Part shown: positions 13,602 to 25,400 of the stretch, piece by piece
How positions within the stretch are numbered: the stretch's first letter is position 1
How the letters are laid out: each line of letters opens with the position of its first letter
NCBI GenBank assembly: GCA_002197995.1
Contig: NGZR01000005.1
Location: forward strand, 1,240,001-1,304,000
DNA length: 64,000 nucleotides
Source: Gaeumannomyces sp. JS-464
Taxonomy: Eukaryota; Ascomycota; Sordariomycetes; Magnaporthales; Magnaporthaceae
Reading direction: 5' to 3'
Notes under the pieces: model-generated
Told to the model about the DNA's origin: nothing
Seen by the model: only the letters and a program-made list of their open reading frames with translations
Databases searched by the model: none
Made by a program: the position numbers and the translations under genes

Positions 13602-14555
13602 ATGAGCGCGCTGCAGACCCTCCCCAGATTCCTCCTCCCCCGCCTCAGCTGGCAGGCCCCGGCGGCGGCGGGGAGCAGCGCGACCATGTGCCCGCGCACC
13701 CTCAGGATACCCCTCTCGGGCAGCCAGGTGCCCAAGAAGCAGCAACAGCAGCCGTGGGCAGGCCCCGGCAGGTCTCTCTACTCGACAGCGAGCGGTAGAC
13801 AAAGCCCAAGCTGTGCCGAGCCCAGGCCGACAAGGACGGGCGCGGCGCTTCGGCAGCGGCAGCAGCAGCAACAGAGCGCGGCGCTAGGCAGGAGGAGATT
13901 CCATGCCTCGGCGCCGATGCGCCGGGACCACCATTTCGACACCCTCAAGTTTGTGCAGCGCCTCCAGAGCGAGGGGTTCACCGAGGAGCAGTCGGTCGCC
14001 ATGATGAAGGTGCTCAACGACGTCATCGAGGAGAGGTACGCGCAGGGCGCAAGCGGCCTTCCCACCTTTCCCACTCCCCATATTTCTCCCACCTGCTTAC
14101 GCCAGTCACCCCGCCCGACACACAGCATCCAGAACCTGACGCGCACCATGGTGCCCCGCGAGGACGCGGCCAAGGCGACGTACACGCAAAAGGTGGACTT
14201 TGCCAAGCTGCGCAGCGAGCTTCTCGCGGCCGACTCGACCGAGTCCAACACGACGCGGGCGGCGCACGAGCGCCTGACGAACGACATCGCCAAGCTCAAC
14301 TCGCGCCTGCGCGACGAGATCGGCCGCACCCAGGCCAGCGTGCGCCTGGACCTGAACCTGGAAAAGGGCCGGATCCGCGAGGAGGCCGTGTCGCAGGAGC
14401 TGCGCATCAAGGAGACCGAGACCAAGATCGAGCAGGAGGCCGCCGCGCTGAGGCAGCAGCTCGAGCAGGTCAAGTTCCAGACGCTCCAGTGGCTCATGGG
14501 GCTGTGCACCGGTTTCGCCGCGCTCATGCTCGGTCTCTGGCGCTTGCTTATGTGA
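13602..14555 (+). CDS. mitochondrial DUF1640 / Fmp32-MCUR1 family protein
   Basis: Mitochondrial inner-membrane protein of the DUF1640 family (yeast Fmp32, animal CCDC90/MCUR1). Members have been linked to respiratory-chain assembly and calcium-uniporter regulation; the role here is inferred. Exons 13602-14035 and 14126-14555 flank a 90-base intron (GTACGC...CACAG) that is in frame and so does not interrupt the open frame. Splicing restores the family segment VIEESIQNLTRTM. The product is about 287 residues. It has an Arg- and Gln-rich presequence ending near RRRFHASAP, a typical processing context, then the core HFDTLKFVQRLQSEGF, a long coiled coil (about residues 170-255), and one C-terminal membrane helix (LQWLMGLCTGFAALMLGL) before the stop. 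The frame is intact. The exact start is uncertain because the presequence is low in complexity. Confidence 0.88.
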   Translation: MSALQTLPRFLLPRLSWQAPAAAGSSATMCPRTLRIPLSGSQVPKKQQQQPWAGPGRSLYSTASGRQSPSCAEPRPTRTGAALRQRQQQQQSAALGRRRFHASAPMRRDHHFDTLKFVQRLQSEGFTEEQSVAMMKVLNDVIEERYAQGASGLPTFPTPHISPTCLRQSPRPTHSIQNLTRTMVPREDAAKATYTQKVDFAKLRSELLAADSTESNTTRAAHERLTNDIAKLNSRLRDEIGRTQASVRLDLNLEKGRIREEAVSQELRIKETETKIEQEAAALRQQLEQVKFQTLQWLMGLCTGFAALMLGLWRLLM

Positions 14556-15404
14556 AGGGGGGTGGCTGGTGGCTGCCGGCTGGACTTTGTCTGCTTTCTT
14601 ATGGTTGCGTAGACGTCCCTTGCTGTGCCATGATACCCGCCTAGCAGAGATTCGGGCGATATCCCCTCTCTTGCATCACCTCGATACAAGCATAGCGATA
14701 CTTCTCCTTTGTGCACCACGCTACTCCATGGTGACTGAATACATGCATTCTACAAGCCAAGCGCTAACGTTTGTGTCAGGCAACAACAAGGAAATTGTGT
14801 GGAACTAGAAAATATGGGCCATGAGCGGTTTTGAATTTGAAGTCGAAGATTCGCGAAATACATAAGCTACAGGCGACAATATCGTACCAGGTGGCAGCTT
14901 ACAGTTATCCACTATCAAGCTGCTAACCTGCCCGCCGCATGGCCTCCGAGACATCCTCCTCTCCGGCTCGTCCACGTCGCAGAGTTTGTCATCCGACTGC
15001 AGAAATGACTGGCTGCCTCAATCCGATGAGAGCAAAACCGCCACAGTAAAAGAAAAACAGGGTTGGTGGGATCCCCGCTCCATAGCCAGGGAGCCTCCCC
15101 CGGACGAAGTAAGTTTGGTTGTGATCGAGCCGCGGTTGTCTTTTCGGGTGTTGTTGGGTTTGTGTTCAACGGTAAGAAAAAAAGAAGACCGAGTCGCAAG
15201 AAACTAAAAATGTCGCAGTGTTGCCGGATATTTAAGAATTAGGAAATAGAGATTAAGAAAAATGGGCGCCAAACTCCGCTGTAGGGTCGCGGTGACGGAG
15301 CCGGCTCCGGGGATATACAAAAAAGGGGGCGCGCGAAAAGGAGAAGAAGAAACCGCAAGGTGGCTCAGCACCAGGGAAGCAGGTCGCAGCAGCTGATGCC
15401 TCAC
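14556..15404. other. convergent spacer
   Basis: This is the 3' space between the plus-strand DUF1640 gene and the minus-strand pheromone gene, which converge here. It has AT-rich patches near 14800-14890 and 15210-15260. No gene, tRNA or repeat is recognised. Confidence 0.5.
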
Positions 15405-16644
15405 TCACTCGAGCGAGGCGAGGACCTCCCTGGCGGCGATCTGGACGGCCTCGAGGTCGCGGGCGGCCTTTTGCACTCGCCGGCGGGGCCGTTGCACCTG
15501 GCCGCGATGCTGACGTCGCGGGCCAGGACCTCCTTTCCGGTCTCGACGTCCCTCTTCCAGCAGCTCTGGCCCCGGTAGCGCAGCCGTTTCTGGCGGATCT
15601 CGAGCAGGCCGGCTTCGTCGCGCTTCCAGCAGGACTGGCCCCTGTACCGGCAGCCGTTCTGGCGCTTCTCGACGGCGGCGGCCTCGAGCACGGCGGTCGC
15701 GGCGCGCTTGGCGACGGCGCAGGCGTTGCCGGCCTCGTGGCACCAGCCGGTCGTTGTCGCGCGACTGGACCAGCACGTCGCGCTTCCAGCAGCTCTGGCC
15801 GCGGTACCTGCAGCCGTTCTGGCGCGCCTCGATGAGATCCGTGTCGCGCTTCCAGCAGGACTGGCCGCGTAGCGACAGCCGTTCTGGCGCTTCTCGAGGT
15901 CCTCGGAGGCGCCGCCGCCAGTCAGGTCGCGCTTCCTCCAGCAGGACTGGCCGCGCAGCTGGCAGCCGTTCTGGCGCTTGACGACCACGTCCTCGGGGAA
16001 GGGGTGGACGTCGCGGACCAGGACCTCGTTGCCGGTCGCCTCATCGCGCTTCCAGCAGCTCTGGCCGCGGAACCGGCAGCCGTTCTGGCGCTTGCGATGT
16101 CGGCGCGCCTGGCCAGCTCGGCGACCTCGTGGGCGGCCAGGCCGTCGCGGACCTCGACGAGGCCTGCCCGAGGACTCGTCGCGCTTCCAGCACGACTGGC
16201 CGGGTAGCGGCAGCCGTTCTGGCGCTTGGTGAGCTCGTCCGTGTCGTGGTCGTCGGCGTCGTCGGCGTCGCCGGTGTGGGCGGGCGAGTCCGGGAAGAAG
16301 GCGTCGTCGAGCTCGAGGGCGTTGAAGAAGGCCTCCGGGTCGTCCTGGGTCGAGGCGACGCGCACGGCGAGCGCCTCGACGGCCCGCTTGGCCCGGTAGG
16401 CGGCGCCGCCCGGCTGGTGCGAGATGTGGCGGGCGATGAGGTCGGGCGTGTCGGCGGCCGAGGTGTCGCGCGACGTCAGCACGGCCGCCAGGTCCGCGGC
16501 CGCCCGCTTGACCTGCCAACAGCCCTGGCCCTCGGAGCCGCAGAAGCGCTTCATCTCCTGGTGCGCCGGGTCAGCCGACAGGGCGGCGCCGCTGGTGGCG
16601 CCGATGGTGCCCAGGAGGGCGGTGATGATGGCGATGGTCTTCAT
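15405..16644 (-). CDS. alpha-type mating pheromone precursor with eight repeat units
   Basis: Secreted precursor whose repeats are cut out by Kex2 at Lys-Arg to give short peptide pheromones sensed by the partner's Ste2-type receptor (family knowledge; ppg1/ccg-4/MF-alpha genes). The start at 16644 gives a clear signal peptide, MKTIAIITALLGTIGATSGA. The pro-region then holds a first unit FCGSEGQGCW between KR sites and an acidic spacer. Seven units of consensus QNGCRYRGQSCW follow, mostly preceded by KR and followed by KRD, with spacers such as DEATGNEVLVRD. The end reads CNGPAGECK...VLASLE. The length is about 413 residues. Frame breaks are frequent (at least six), for example inside units at 16187-16221 and 15852-15886, each of which is one base short. 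All three frames must be read to see every unit. A RiPP (dikaritin-like) precursor is a less likely alternative, since no UstY-like gene lies nearby. Confidence 0.87.
15557..16545 (-). repeat. eight pheromone-peptide repeat units
   Basis: Tandem coding units lie at 16516-16545 (FCGSEGQGCW), 16187-16221 (QNGCRYPGQSCW after adding one base), 16053-16088 (QNGCRFRGQSCW), 15938-15973 (QNGCQLRGQSCW, followed by RKR), 15852-15886 (QNGCRYRGQSCW after adding one base), 15786-15821 (QNGCRYRGQSCW, preceded by AR instead of KR), 15626-15661 (QNGCRYRGQSCW) and 15557-15592 (QKRLRYRGQSCW as written). The 36-base units are nearly identical and separated by variable acidic spacers. Confidence 0.9.
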
Positions 16645-19220
16645 CGGTGTCGTTGGTTGTACTTGTACTTGTAGTAGCAGTAGTTGGTGTGGTGGTGGTT
16701 CTTTGTGTATGTCTTGACTATGCCGGTCTAGCAAGGGACCGTCTGTGTGGGTGGAACTCGTGGAGAGTCGGGATACTTGCCGAAAGGTTGCTGTCGCTTG
16801 TCTGTGCAGGCCTTGGATAGGATGGCGAGAAGACGGAGGACATGGGTGTGTGCGCCAGGGGTGATCGGTATACCATCTTATAGAGAAAGAGCCTCAATAA
16901 TGGTTTCCCCGGAAGTTCTGCTCCCAGAGATGGCAATATGTGGCTTTCTCTATTCAGGGGCGGCGGCTGAATAGGTCGGCACCGACTCTGAATAGGATGG
17001 ACTCCACTCCTAGAACAACGAAAAGTCGAGACCCCGACTGGTAGAAGAAAGAAATGATATAGGAAGCAGCTGAAAATCCGAGAGACTAGAGGCAGGAAGC
17101 GGCCTCGTGGTCCGCGGGAACAAGGAAACGAGGTTCTATTCAGACCCAAGTTGGGGATAGCTGAGCTCGAGCTTCGATGGTGGCCATGGCAGACATCCTT
17201 TGAACCTCAGGAGGAGACAAAGCCGTAGAGACCAGTGCACGGTTTGGCACCGACGATCCCGGATCCGAGTTGATGGGACATCTGCCGAAAAGGATATCAC
17301 ACAAGAGGGGGAACGAGCACTAGCCTCGTGTGTGACGGCCACGAGATGTGGGAGGATAATGGGAATGCTGTGGTCCTTGAGTACGTCCGCCATATCTGCT
17401 ACGCCCCCATCGTGGTGGTGGCCCGGTAAAATTGGCAAGATTGATAAATGCCTGCTAGCGTGCAGGCAAGGGAGGTTATGTGACGAGAAGGCTGGAAAAA
17501 GTGCTTTCCGTGTCAAAAGTCGGAAGGTGGGTGGATGGCATGTCGTTATTGAGGCTCTTATTCAGACCCCTTTTCGGAAATGTGGCGGATTTTCTTTGCC
17601 TCCGCTCGCAGCCACCCTTTCCAGCCCAGACTGTCTCGCACCTGAATAAACCGATAAGACCGATGGAAAGTCTCGAAGGAAAAGAGGATTAGAACCAGAA
17701 GAACAAAAAAAGGAGAAGGTTCGTAAATAGCCCAATCTGCGACCAGAGCCAGCGCTGGGTGAATGGCGACGGCGGCAGCGAGTGCGGAAAGCATGAGAAG
17801 AGTAAGACGGAGGTGCACTAGCGATCTCCACATTCCCTCAATCCCATGTCGTCACAGGGCCTCTGCATCTAATCTGCTAAGTCGGATTCGGTCTGGGCCT
17901 CGCAGCTCTGGAAGGATGGACTGGGATCGAATTCCCCCAGGCCGTAGTTACCATAGCACTACTTCCACCCTCCACACCCGGTCTCTCGCCCCTCTCCTCC
18001 TCTCGATCCTCCCGCGGCCTTTCCTTCAAGGAACCGGCGTATTAGGACGTTTATTTTTCTGCATGCATCATCCCTTTGCCCAAGTCGATTATCTTCTGTA
18101 GCTCACTTGATATCTCCTGCTGCTACGAACGGGACCCACGGCGGGGAGATGGCATAGGGAGAATGAAACAGTAAATACTTCTTCTTCGTTTCCATCGCAT
18201 CTCTGTTGCTGGTATCCAGATGTAGCTTCCCATTGACCAGCCTCAACGTGGTGGACGGCACTGCGCCGAGACTATGGAAACATCAAGATCCCCGCCGTGC
18301 TCTTTGCAAGACCAGCGGTTTATTCACACACCTCCATGCCTGTGTATTCAAGATATCGCAATCTCGTGCTCCTCTCAGTCCCCGGTGATCCGGCACGTTG
18401 GACATGTGAGATATCGATCAAGTCGCACTAGTGACCCCTCCCAGCCGATTCACATCTTTCCTGCTAGACCACCTACAAACCCCTTTATTCTGTCCGTGGC
18501 TTGGGTCACCGGCCGTCCTACTCCAGCTTCTCCACCCCTCTACCCTTCCGCGGCTCACGGCCTGTCGTCAGAAGGAATTCTATTGTGCCTTCCGTCTTTT
18601 CACATTGTCGGCGAACAGGCTGTACTCGGGCCGAGATCAGTTTTCACGGCGGTGATGCGAGCGCCACCTACCTGGAATTTGCCACGGCCCGCGTGTCTCT
18701 CGATCTGTCCGACTGGCTGTTTCACCGAACAACGCTAAGCATCTCACGAAATAGACGTCTTGCTGGGTAAGGGCAGGCAGAAGCCGCTACTTGGTTCTAT
18801 GACCGACTCGGCGGACATCGGAAAGCCACGAGACAACTTGGATTAGAGGGGTTGCATGTGTGTGTGGCGGGTCTCGAGCTGATGGTTACCGTGCATCTTG
18901 CACGCAAATCAAGTCAAAAGAATAATTTTACAAATGAAATTCCTAAAAAAGAAGAATGCTGCTTGCTAATAGCCTAGCAGCCTTCTATGTTTGCTCATTG
19001 CCGTCATGTCGTGACAGCAATATCTGGGTATCGTGTCCCTAATACTCATTATTTCTTCTAGAACCGCTTCTTTGTCGCGTCCTGTTCCCTTCAGGCCCGG
19101 TCCGGGGCTCTCGCCCTGACTCTTTTCGGGGTGCTTGGGTGTATTCCGTAGGTCGACCGGGCGTGGGGAGGTTTGGATCAAAAGGGAGAAAGCGAAGCCT
19201 CACCCTTGTAGACCTCAGCC
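16645..19220. other. spacer upstream of the pheromone gene
   Basis: The left part is the promoter and 5' leader of the pheromone precursor. The rest holds only short frames without domains. No RNA gene or mobile element is seen. Confidence 0.45.
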
Positions 19221-20944
19221 TTAACCATGCATCTCAAAAAAAGAAAAATCCCATCGCATAGTCCGAATGCTCAAAAAGAGAAGGGAAGAAAGTTGGAAGT
19301 GATGAGGCCTGCTAGCGGGCCAGATTCCTCCTTCGTCGTCTCTTTTCTTTTCCTCTCCTTTGTTCTCCTCCTTTTTCTCCTCTGTCTTGACCTCCTGCTT
19401 GGCCTCCTCCTTCTTTTCTGTGTTCTCATCCTTCTTCTCGTCTTTCTTGTCCTCCTTCTTGTCCCTGGGGTCCGGGAAGACGATCTTGTACCACTGCCTC
19501 AGTTCATTACACTCTGACAGGAACGAATGGTGGCAGTTGACCTGGATAATCTCTTCCCACATGGCCCTCTCGACATCGTACCCAGCAGTCTCGGTGAGAT
19601 GCGTCTGCTCGCCCCAAAGTCGCTGGGGGAGGCCGTTTTCATTCTTCCTCCAGGCTGGCTCCATCGACTCGCTGAGCTTGTTCATGTTGAGCTTGATGAC
19701 GTTCTGGTGCACGAAGAAGTAGCGTGCCTCTGTTATGCCGGTGAATGTGCCGTTTTTAGCCATACCCATGAGTCGGGCGTTGAGACTGTAGTCCTCCATC
19801 GGGTCTGCCTGCATCATGCTCGACGTCTCGTAGGTGCCATTGATCCAACGGCCGCCAAACATCATCTTAGTCTTGACGTCATAGAAGGGCTTGCCAGCGC
19901 CATGGCTGCGTGCATGAAGGTCTCCTTGTCGCCTTCGCCGTGCGCGCCCTGACACAGAAGAGTGTAGTAGTAGTCAGGTCCGTAAAAGTTGTAGTAAGTC
20001 GATAAGAGCAGGCTTTCGGCATGCATGTGACGACTGTACAGCATTATGCCCGATTCGGACGAACGGCGTGTCTCGACCGGGGGGACGGGGATGCCAGCAA
20101 CGTCGTAAAAGTGCTTGGAGGAGGTCGAAACCCAGAAATCGGGCCAGACGACCATGCCCCTGGTCCTGTATGGCTCGACGTCGAAAAGATGATCCGGGTT
20201 GTGGATGGGGAAGGCGTCGGCATCAAGGAACAAAAACGTCTTCGAAGGACGAGAAAAGGATGGAGAGACCTTGTACTGAAACTTCTTGAGCTTGGGCAGC
20301 CGCGGGGTTGTCTTGAAAACGGCATCCATACTACGGCACTCGACGTCGAGCTCGACCATGGTGGTATCGCACATTTCGGTGGCGTACTTGTCGGGAGAGT
20401 CGAGGAAGAGTTGGACGGGGAGGGTGGAACCGGTGCGGCGCAGCATGAGTAGTGATAGAATGGCGTTGCCAATGTATTTGCCCCCCGCCGTCATGACAAT
20501 GCCGCGCGAGTGCCTGCGATAAGGCATCCGGGCCGCCAGCTGCTTGGAGACGGCGACAAACTGCCATGGCTGCTGCGAATCCCTCGACGTCGCGACTGGA
20601 CAGCTGGAGGCCGTCGTAGCGCTCCAGGGCTCGTCGTCCTTGAGATCCTCGGGAGTAAAGAACTTGAGTGGCGGCAGTTCCATCTTCTTGATGGGTGGCG
20701 CGTCAGGCTTCAGCTGCAGCATGGCATCGAGGACCTCGGTCCAGAACTGGACCAGCTCGCTGGAAGGGCGGTCATGCTCGTAAGAGACTGGCGGCGGCAG
20801 CGGTGATTTGGTCAAGGGGCGGCTACCGAAGGTAGTCGGGGTGTAGTATGGACGCGACCCGCTCGAGTAGAGCACGACGGCAAAGAAGGCGAAGACGCCC
20901 AGCACCAGCGTCAGAGGCCGGCGGCCCCTCGGTGCGACGAACAT
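19221..20944 (-). CDS. GT71 alpha-mannosyltransferase (Mnn1/Mnn2 family)
   Basis: Type II Golgi membrane glycosyltransferase that extends N- or O-linked mannans (Mannosyl_trans3/GT71 family; whether alpha-1,2 or alpha-1,3 cannot be told). A single N-terminal membrane helix lies at about residues 10-27. The motif RGIVMTAGGKYI (148-158) comes next, then FLFLDADAFPIHNPDHLFD around residues 237-255 with the metal-binding DAD at 241-243, MVVWPDFW (264-271), and YYNFYGPDYYYTLLCQGAHG followed by EGDKETF (317-343). The reading frame jumps at CC 19894-19895 (family segment ALGKPFYDVKTKMM). Probably two further compensating jumps lie near 20636 and 20575, where another frame reads ERYDGLQLSSRDVEGF. After repair the protein is about 574 residues, with an unusual Lys/Glu-rich tail before the stop. 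The gene is divergent from POL5. Confidence 0.85.
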
Positions 20945-22420
20945 GATGGGACTGCGCCGGCGAGCAGAAGCGGAGCCAGGCCGTGCGTCCCAGACAGCTG
21001 GGATGCGGTGGACGTTGGTGAATTCGCCCGGATGCCGCAGAAGGCCGTGCTGTGAGTCGGACGGTCGCCTGGCGGAGGAGGCCTGGGGTGACGCAACGGT
21101 GAAGTAAAGTACGGATCACCCCGCGCTTCGGAGATAGCAGGAAAGAAGAGGATCAGGATAAAAAGCAGACATCGATGACAGCACGTTCGTCCTCGTACAC
21201 GAGAACCGCAATCAGACGTAAAGGGCGCGTGCTCGGCCTCCAATGGACTCGCCGGTAGCCCGAAAGTGCAGAAAAAGAGTGGCTGACTGGGGAAAAAACC
21301 CGTCGATTGAGGAAGAGAGGGCCGAGCGAAAGGAGCGGAGAGAATGGAACGTTCAAATGGCGGAGAAAGGAGGGCAGGCGAAGGAAGAGAAAAATCGAAG
21401 GCTAAATTACGAGCTCAGGGGAGGGGATATGTGGGGAATACGACAGCGACAAACACCATCCATGATCGCATTTAAGAAGATTGGCGACCGGCTTAGACAA
21501 AGGATAGCCAGGGGAAGGAGCGGTGCGAGTCGGTCGCCCTGCCCGACTTGCGGCAGCAGCTAAGACTGGAAGGCCCATCCCCAAGTGCCTGCTGTGACCA
21601 GTCGCGAGAGAAAGCAATCAGTCCTGTTTTGGCGGCTGCACCACTGCCGTGGCCCGAGTCGCAGCTTTCCCCTGCCGTCGCTCCCGGTAGTGCAACTTGG
21701 CGGGGACGCACATGTACGGCGCGGCACCCGTCTGCCGTCTCGGCGCCCCTGGTTCGCCTATCAGGGGAGCCGCCACACCTCCCCAGCACGCGACCCCTTT
21801 TCCCTTTTCGCCATTCAGCGACCGTTGTGGCCACCGATTCTACTGTGCACGCTCGTTCCACGCAGTGGTGCTGTGTCATTTGACAGCCACAGGGCACAGG
21901 GCAGACCAAGGCGGGTGCGGTGGCTTCTCCGTTCTCCATTTGCGAGGCCAAAATGGCGCAAAGAAACATGGAACCCAAATAAGAGACGAAAACTCCCCTC
22001 GACGGGAAGCCCGAGCTTCCAGATTTCGCTTCCTTCATTGTTTGAGGATAATTGGGATCGGATGGCTCCACATTCGACCAATCTTCGGGGGAAACTTTCT
22101 CGAATTAAAGGTGTGGGGCGACCGGATCAACCGTTCGGGAGCTCCTTCCCTTCAGGACCCTTGTCAAGCCATGTCTCTAATCCCTGCGGTGGCTTACGTA
22201 CGTCAAGATCGGCGGATCTGACGACCACCCCTTTCCACCGCCTCGGGTCGCCTTATCTTATCAAAGGATTTGGCGGCAGAAATTTTCTGAGACTCGCGAC
22301 GTCAATTGGCATACTGCGCGTGGAGCCGTGGTAGACGCGCCGGAAACGCCTGTTCTCAGGCCCTGCAGATCAGTGCTTCAAGACTCGACCGCTGTGCGAG
22401 GACACAAGGGGTATTTCAAA
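20945..22420. other. divergent promoter region, GT71 / POL5
   Basis: A 1.48-kb region lies between two divergently transcribed genes and must hold both promoters and 5' leaders. Open frames on both strands lack coding character. No specific operator is recognised. Confidence 0.5.
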
Positions 22421-25400
22421 ATGTGCGCAAAAAGGAAGCGCCCCGCCAAGGGTCCTCCCAACGGCGGCCCCCAGCCCGCGAACAAGCGGGCTAAGCCCGA
22501 TGCCAATGGCGCCGGCAGCTCCCTGGGCGCTTCGGGGCCGGGCCTGCCCAAGGCCTTGACCGCCAAGCTGCTCGCCGACCGGCGGCCGTTTGTTGAGGAC
22601 ATGAAGCCCGAGGACCATGAGCGGGAACGGGGGCTGTACAAGCTCCTGAGCAGCACCGATGTCGAAGACCGCCTGCGCGCCAGCGATGTCATCATCTCGT
22701 GCCTGCTCAGCGACGGCGGTGGTAGCAAGGGCACGAGGAAGAGCGGCAAGGGCAAGGATCAAGAGGGTGTGGACCAGGAAGAAGCGGACAAGGCGGGCGG
22801 CGTCCCCGAATCCGTCCTACGCCGCCACCTTGAGCGCCGCCTGTTCAGGGGCCTCTCTAGTGGCAGTGATGCCGCCCGCGTCGGCTTCAGCTACGTCCTC
22901 GTCGAGATCATCCGCCAGCTGATCGGCGACAAGGACCTTGCCTCATCCCGCTATCCAGGCCTGACCTTCGAGGTGCTCCTCGATTTGCTCGTCGAGAAGA
23001 CCACGACGGTCGGGAAGGTGCTGGGCCAGGAGGAGCGCGACAACTGGTGGGGCCGGCTGTTCGGCCTGCGCTGCTTCGTCCAGGCTGGCGTGCTCTTCGG
23101 CGACAAGGCCCGCTGGAAGGCCGTGCTAAAGCTGTTGCTCCAGCTCTCCAAGAAGAAGTCATGGCTGCAGCCGCAGTGCGGCTTCGTCATCGCCCAGGCC
23201 GTGCCCCTGATGAAGCGCAAACTCGCCGAGAAGACACTCGACGAGCTAGTCGAGGCCGGGCTGGCAAAGTCGCCCGAGGGCCTGGGAATCTGGCTGGTCG
23301 CCCAGGGGGCCTTCTCAGATATCAAACTCCCCAAGCCGTGGCAGGATCCGCTTGGGACCAAGTCCCTGCAGGACGCCGCCGCCGTCCTGAAAGGGAGTAC
23401 GCAGGAGCTGTCAGACGAGGATAGCGGTCAGGCTGCTAAGCAGTCATACACCATGACGCAGCTGCACTTTGTCTGGGACCTTATCCTGGACTCATTCAAA
23501 AAACAGCAGAGTGGCAAGGAATTCAAGCTATTCTGGGACAGAGTAGTTGACCGTAAGTTAACTCATCCTCCTAGCTCTTTTGGAAATACATCAAGCTGAC
23601 ATATAATTGCCGTCATTCAGAGTCGTTCTTCTCCAAGAACGCATCCGACCACCAGAAACTCTCGGGCTTCAAGCTATTCCAGAAGGTCCTCGAGTCGTAC
23701 CACTCATCACCTGCCATGATTGAGGTCATCTTCAGTCAACATTTGATGGGATGTCTTATGAACCAAGCGTCAGCTGAGGGGCGGAACCTCAACCGCGCTG
23801 CGGTCAAATCCCTAAAGGCGGTTGAGACGACGGTGGAGCGGTATCCCGAGCTTCTCTTGAGGATATTGCCCAGACTTCTGGGTGAAAATGGTGCCTGCAA
23901 TTTCGATGAGCGGACGCATAACAAGACGGTTGAAAAGATTCTGCGCTTTACAAGGCCAGAGGATGGCCAGGCTGTCATGGAGATTTTGCAGACGCTTGTT
24001 AAGAAGACGGCGGACAGCGACGAGGTGGAGAGACGTCTCCGCATATATGCAGACTACATCTCTAGACTCGTGATGGCGAGCGCTGACCCGAAACTCAAGG
24101 ACGAAAAGGACGGCGACTCTGTCGGCGGCCTTGCACTCCTCGAGCTCGCCAATCTGGCCTACTCCAAGTCAGACTCTGGCCTGACGGAACAGACCAGGTC
24201 GTCGCTCCGAGGCCGCCTCACCAGCTCCTTCGCCAAGGTGATCAAGCGTCCTGAGGACTTCACGTACATCTGCGACGCCATGTTGTCCGTGGAACCTGAT
24301 GCGATCGAAATGGACGAGGACGTGCAGTCGGAGCTCGCCGCAGCCCTTGAGAGACTCCAGAAGCTAGTCAAGAAGTCAGAGAAGAGCTCGGGCGCGGCGG
24401 CGCTGCGCATGCCCCGCCAGGGCCTGGCGCTTCTGCACGCCATCGCCATTCTACAACTATACAACGAAGAGCCAGACGCGCTTGACGTACTGGCAGACAC
24501 CAAGCAGTGCTACGAAAAGCTCAAGGAGAAGGGGAAGGAGACGGGCGATGGTTCGGGCATGGCCGAATTCCTCGTCGAGATTCTGCTTTCAATGATTGCC
24601 CAGCCGTCACCCCTGATGCGCCAGGCATCGCTGCTCGTCTTCGAGGCATTCAGCCCCTTGATGACGTCCAAGGCGCTCGAGCTGCTGACTGACACCCTGG
24701 CAGTCGAGGAGAACGCCAGCGGCCAGAAGGCTCTGTTCAACGCTGTCGACGAGGACGAGATGGACGTCGATGGCGAGGATGATGATGAGGAGGACGAGGA
24801 AGGCCTCTCCGAGATTGACTCGGACGTTGAGTTCATCGGCATGGCAGACGGAGACGACGCCGAAGCGCCTGATGATGACAGCGACGACGATGATGATGAC
24901 GACGAGGGGGATGAAGACGCAGAAGCAAAGGGGAACGACGAATCGGACGAGATCCTGGCCAAGATCCTAGGAACGCATCGCCTGGATCAGGACAAGGAAG
25001 CCGACTCGTCAGACGACGACGCCGACATGACGGATTCAGAAATGGTGGCGCTTGACGACAAGCTTGCCGAGTACTTCAAGCACCGAGTCAAGGGAAATAA
25101 CAAGCGCAAGGACAAGAAGGACGCCAAGGATTCAGTCATCAACTTCAAGCATCGCGTGCTCGACTTCCTGGCGTCTACCTCAAACAGGAGACTGCCGGAA
25201 CCAACTACCTCCTCGCGTTCGACCTGCTCCTCCCCTTGCTCCAGCACATCCGCACAACGGCAAACAAGCCGCTATCGAGCAAGGCCTGCGGCATCGTGCT
25301 CGACTTTTCCAAGCATAGGAAGAAGACCAAGGCGGACAAGGTGGCCGCCGAGGTCGTCGACGCCGACGCGCTGCTGGCCAGGCTGAAGCTGGTGCACGAC

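Noticed and set aside
15405..16644. Precursor as a dikaritin-type RiPP instead of a pheromone
   Set aside because: Paired Cys and terminal GQSCW fit alpha-type pheromones, and no UstY-like or other tailoring genes are seen nearby.
15401..16734. Direct repeats resembling a CRISPR array
   Set aside because: The repeats are coding, fall into Kex2-bounded peptide units and belong to a eukaryotic pheromone precursor; spacers are protein coding and uneven.
18430..18770. Overlapping short plus-strand frames as a small secreted protein
   Set aside because: Neither has a signal peptide or stable coding bias, and they overlap in different frames.
21493..22071. 192-codon minus-strand frame in the GT71/POL5 promoter region
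   Set aside because: No domain, no coding bias, and it overlaps equally long plus-strand frames.
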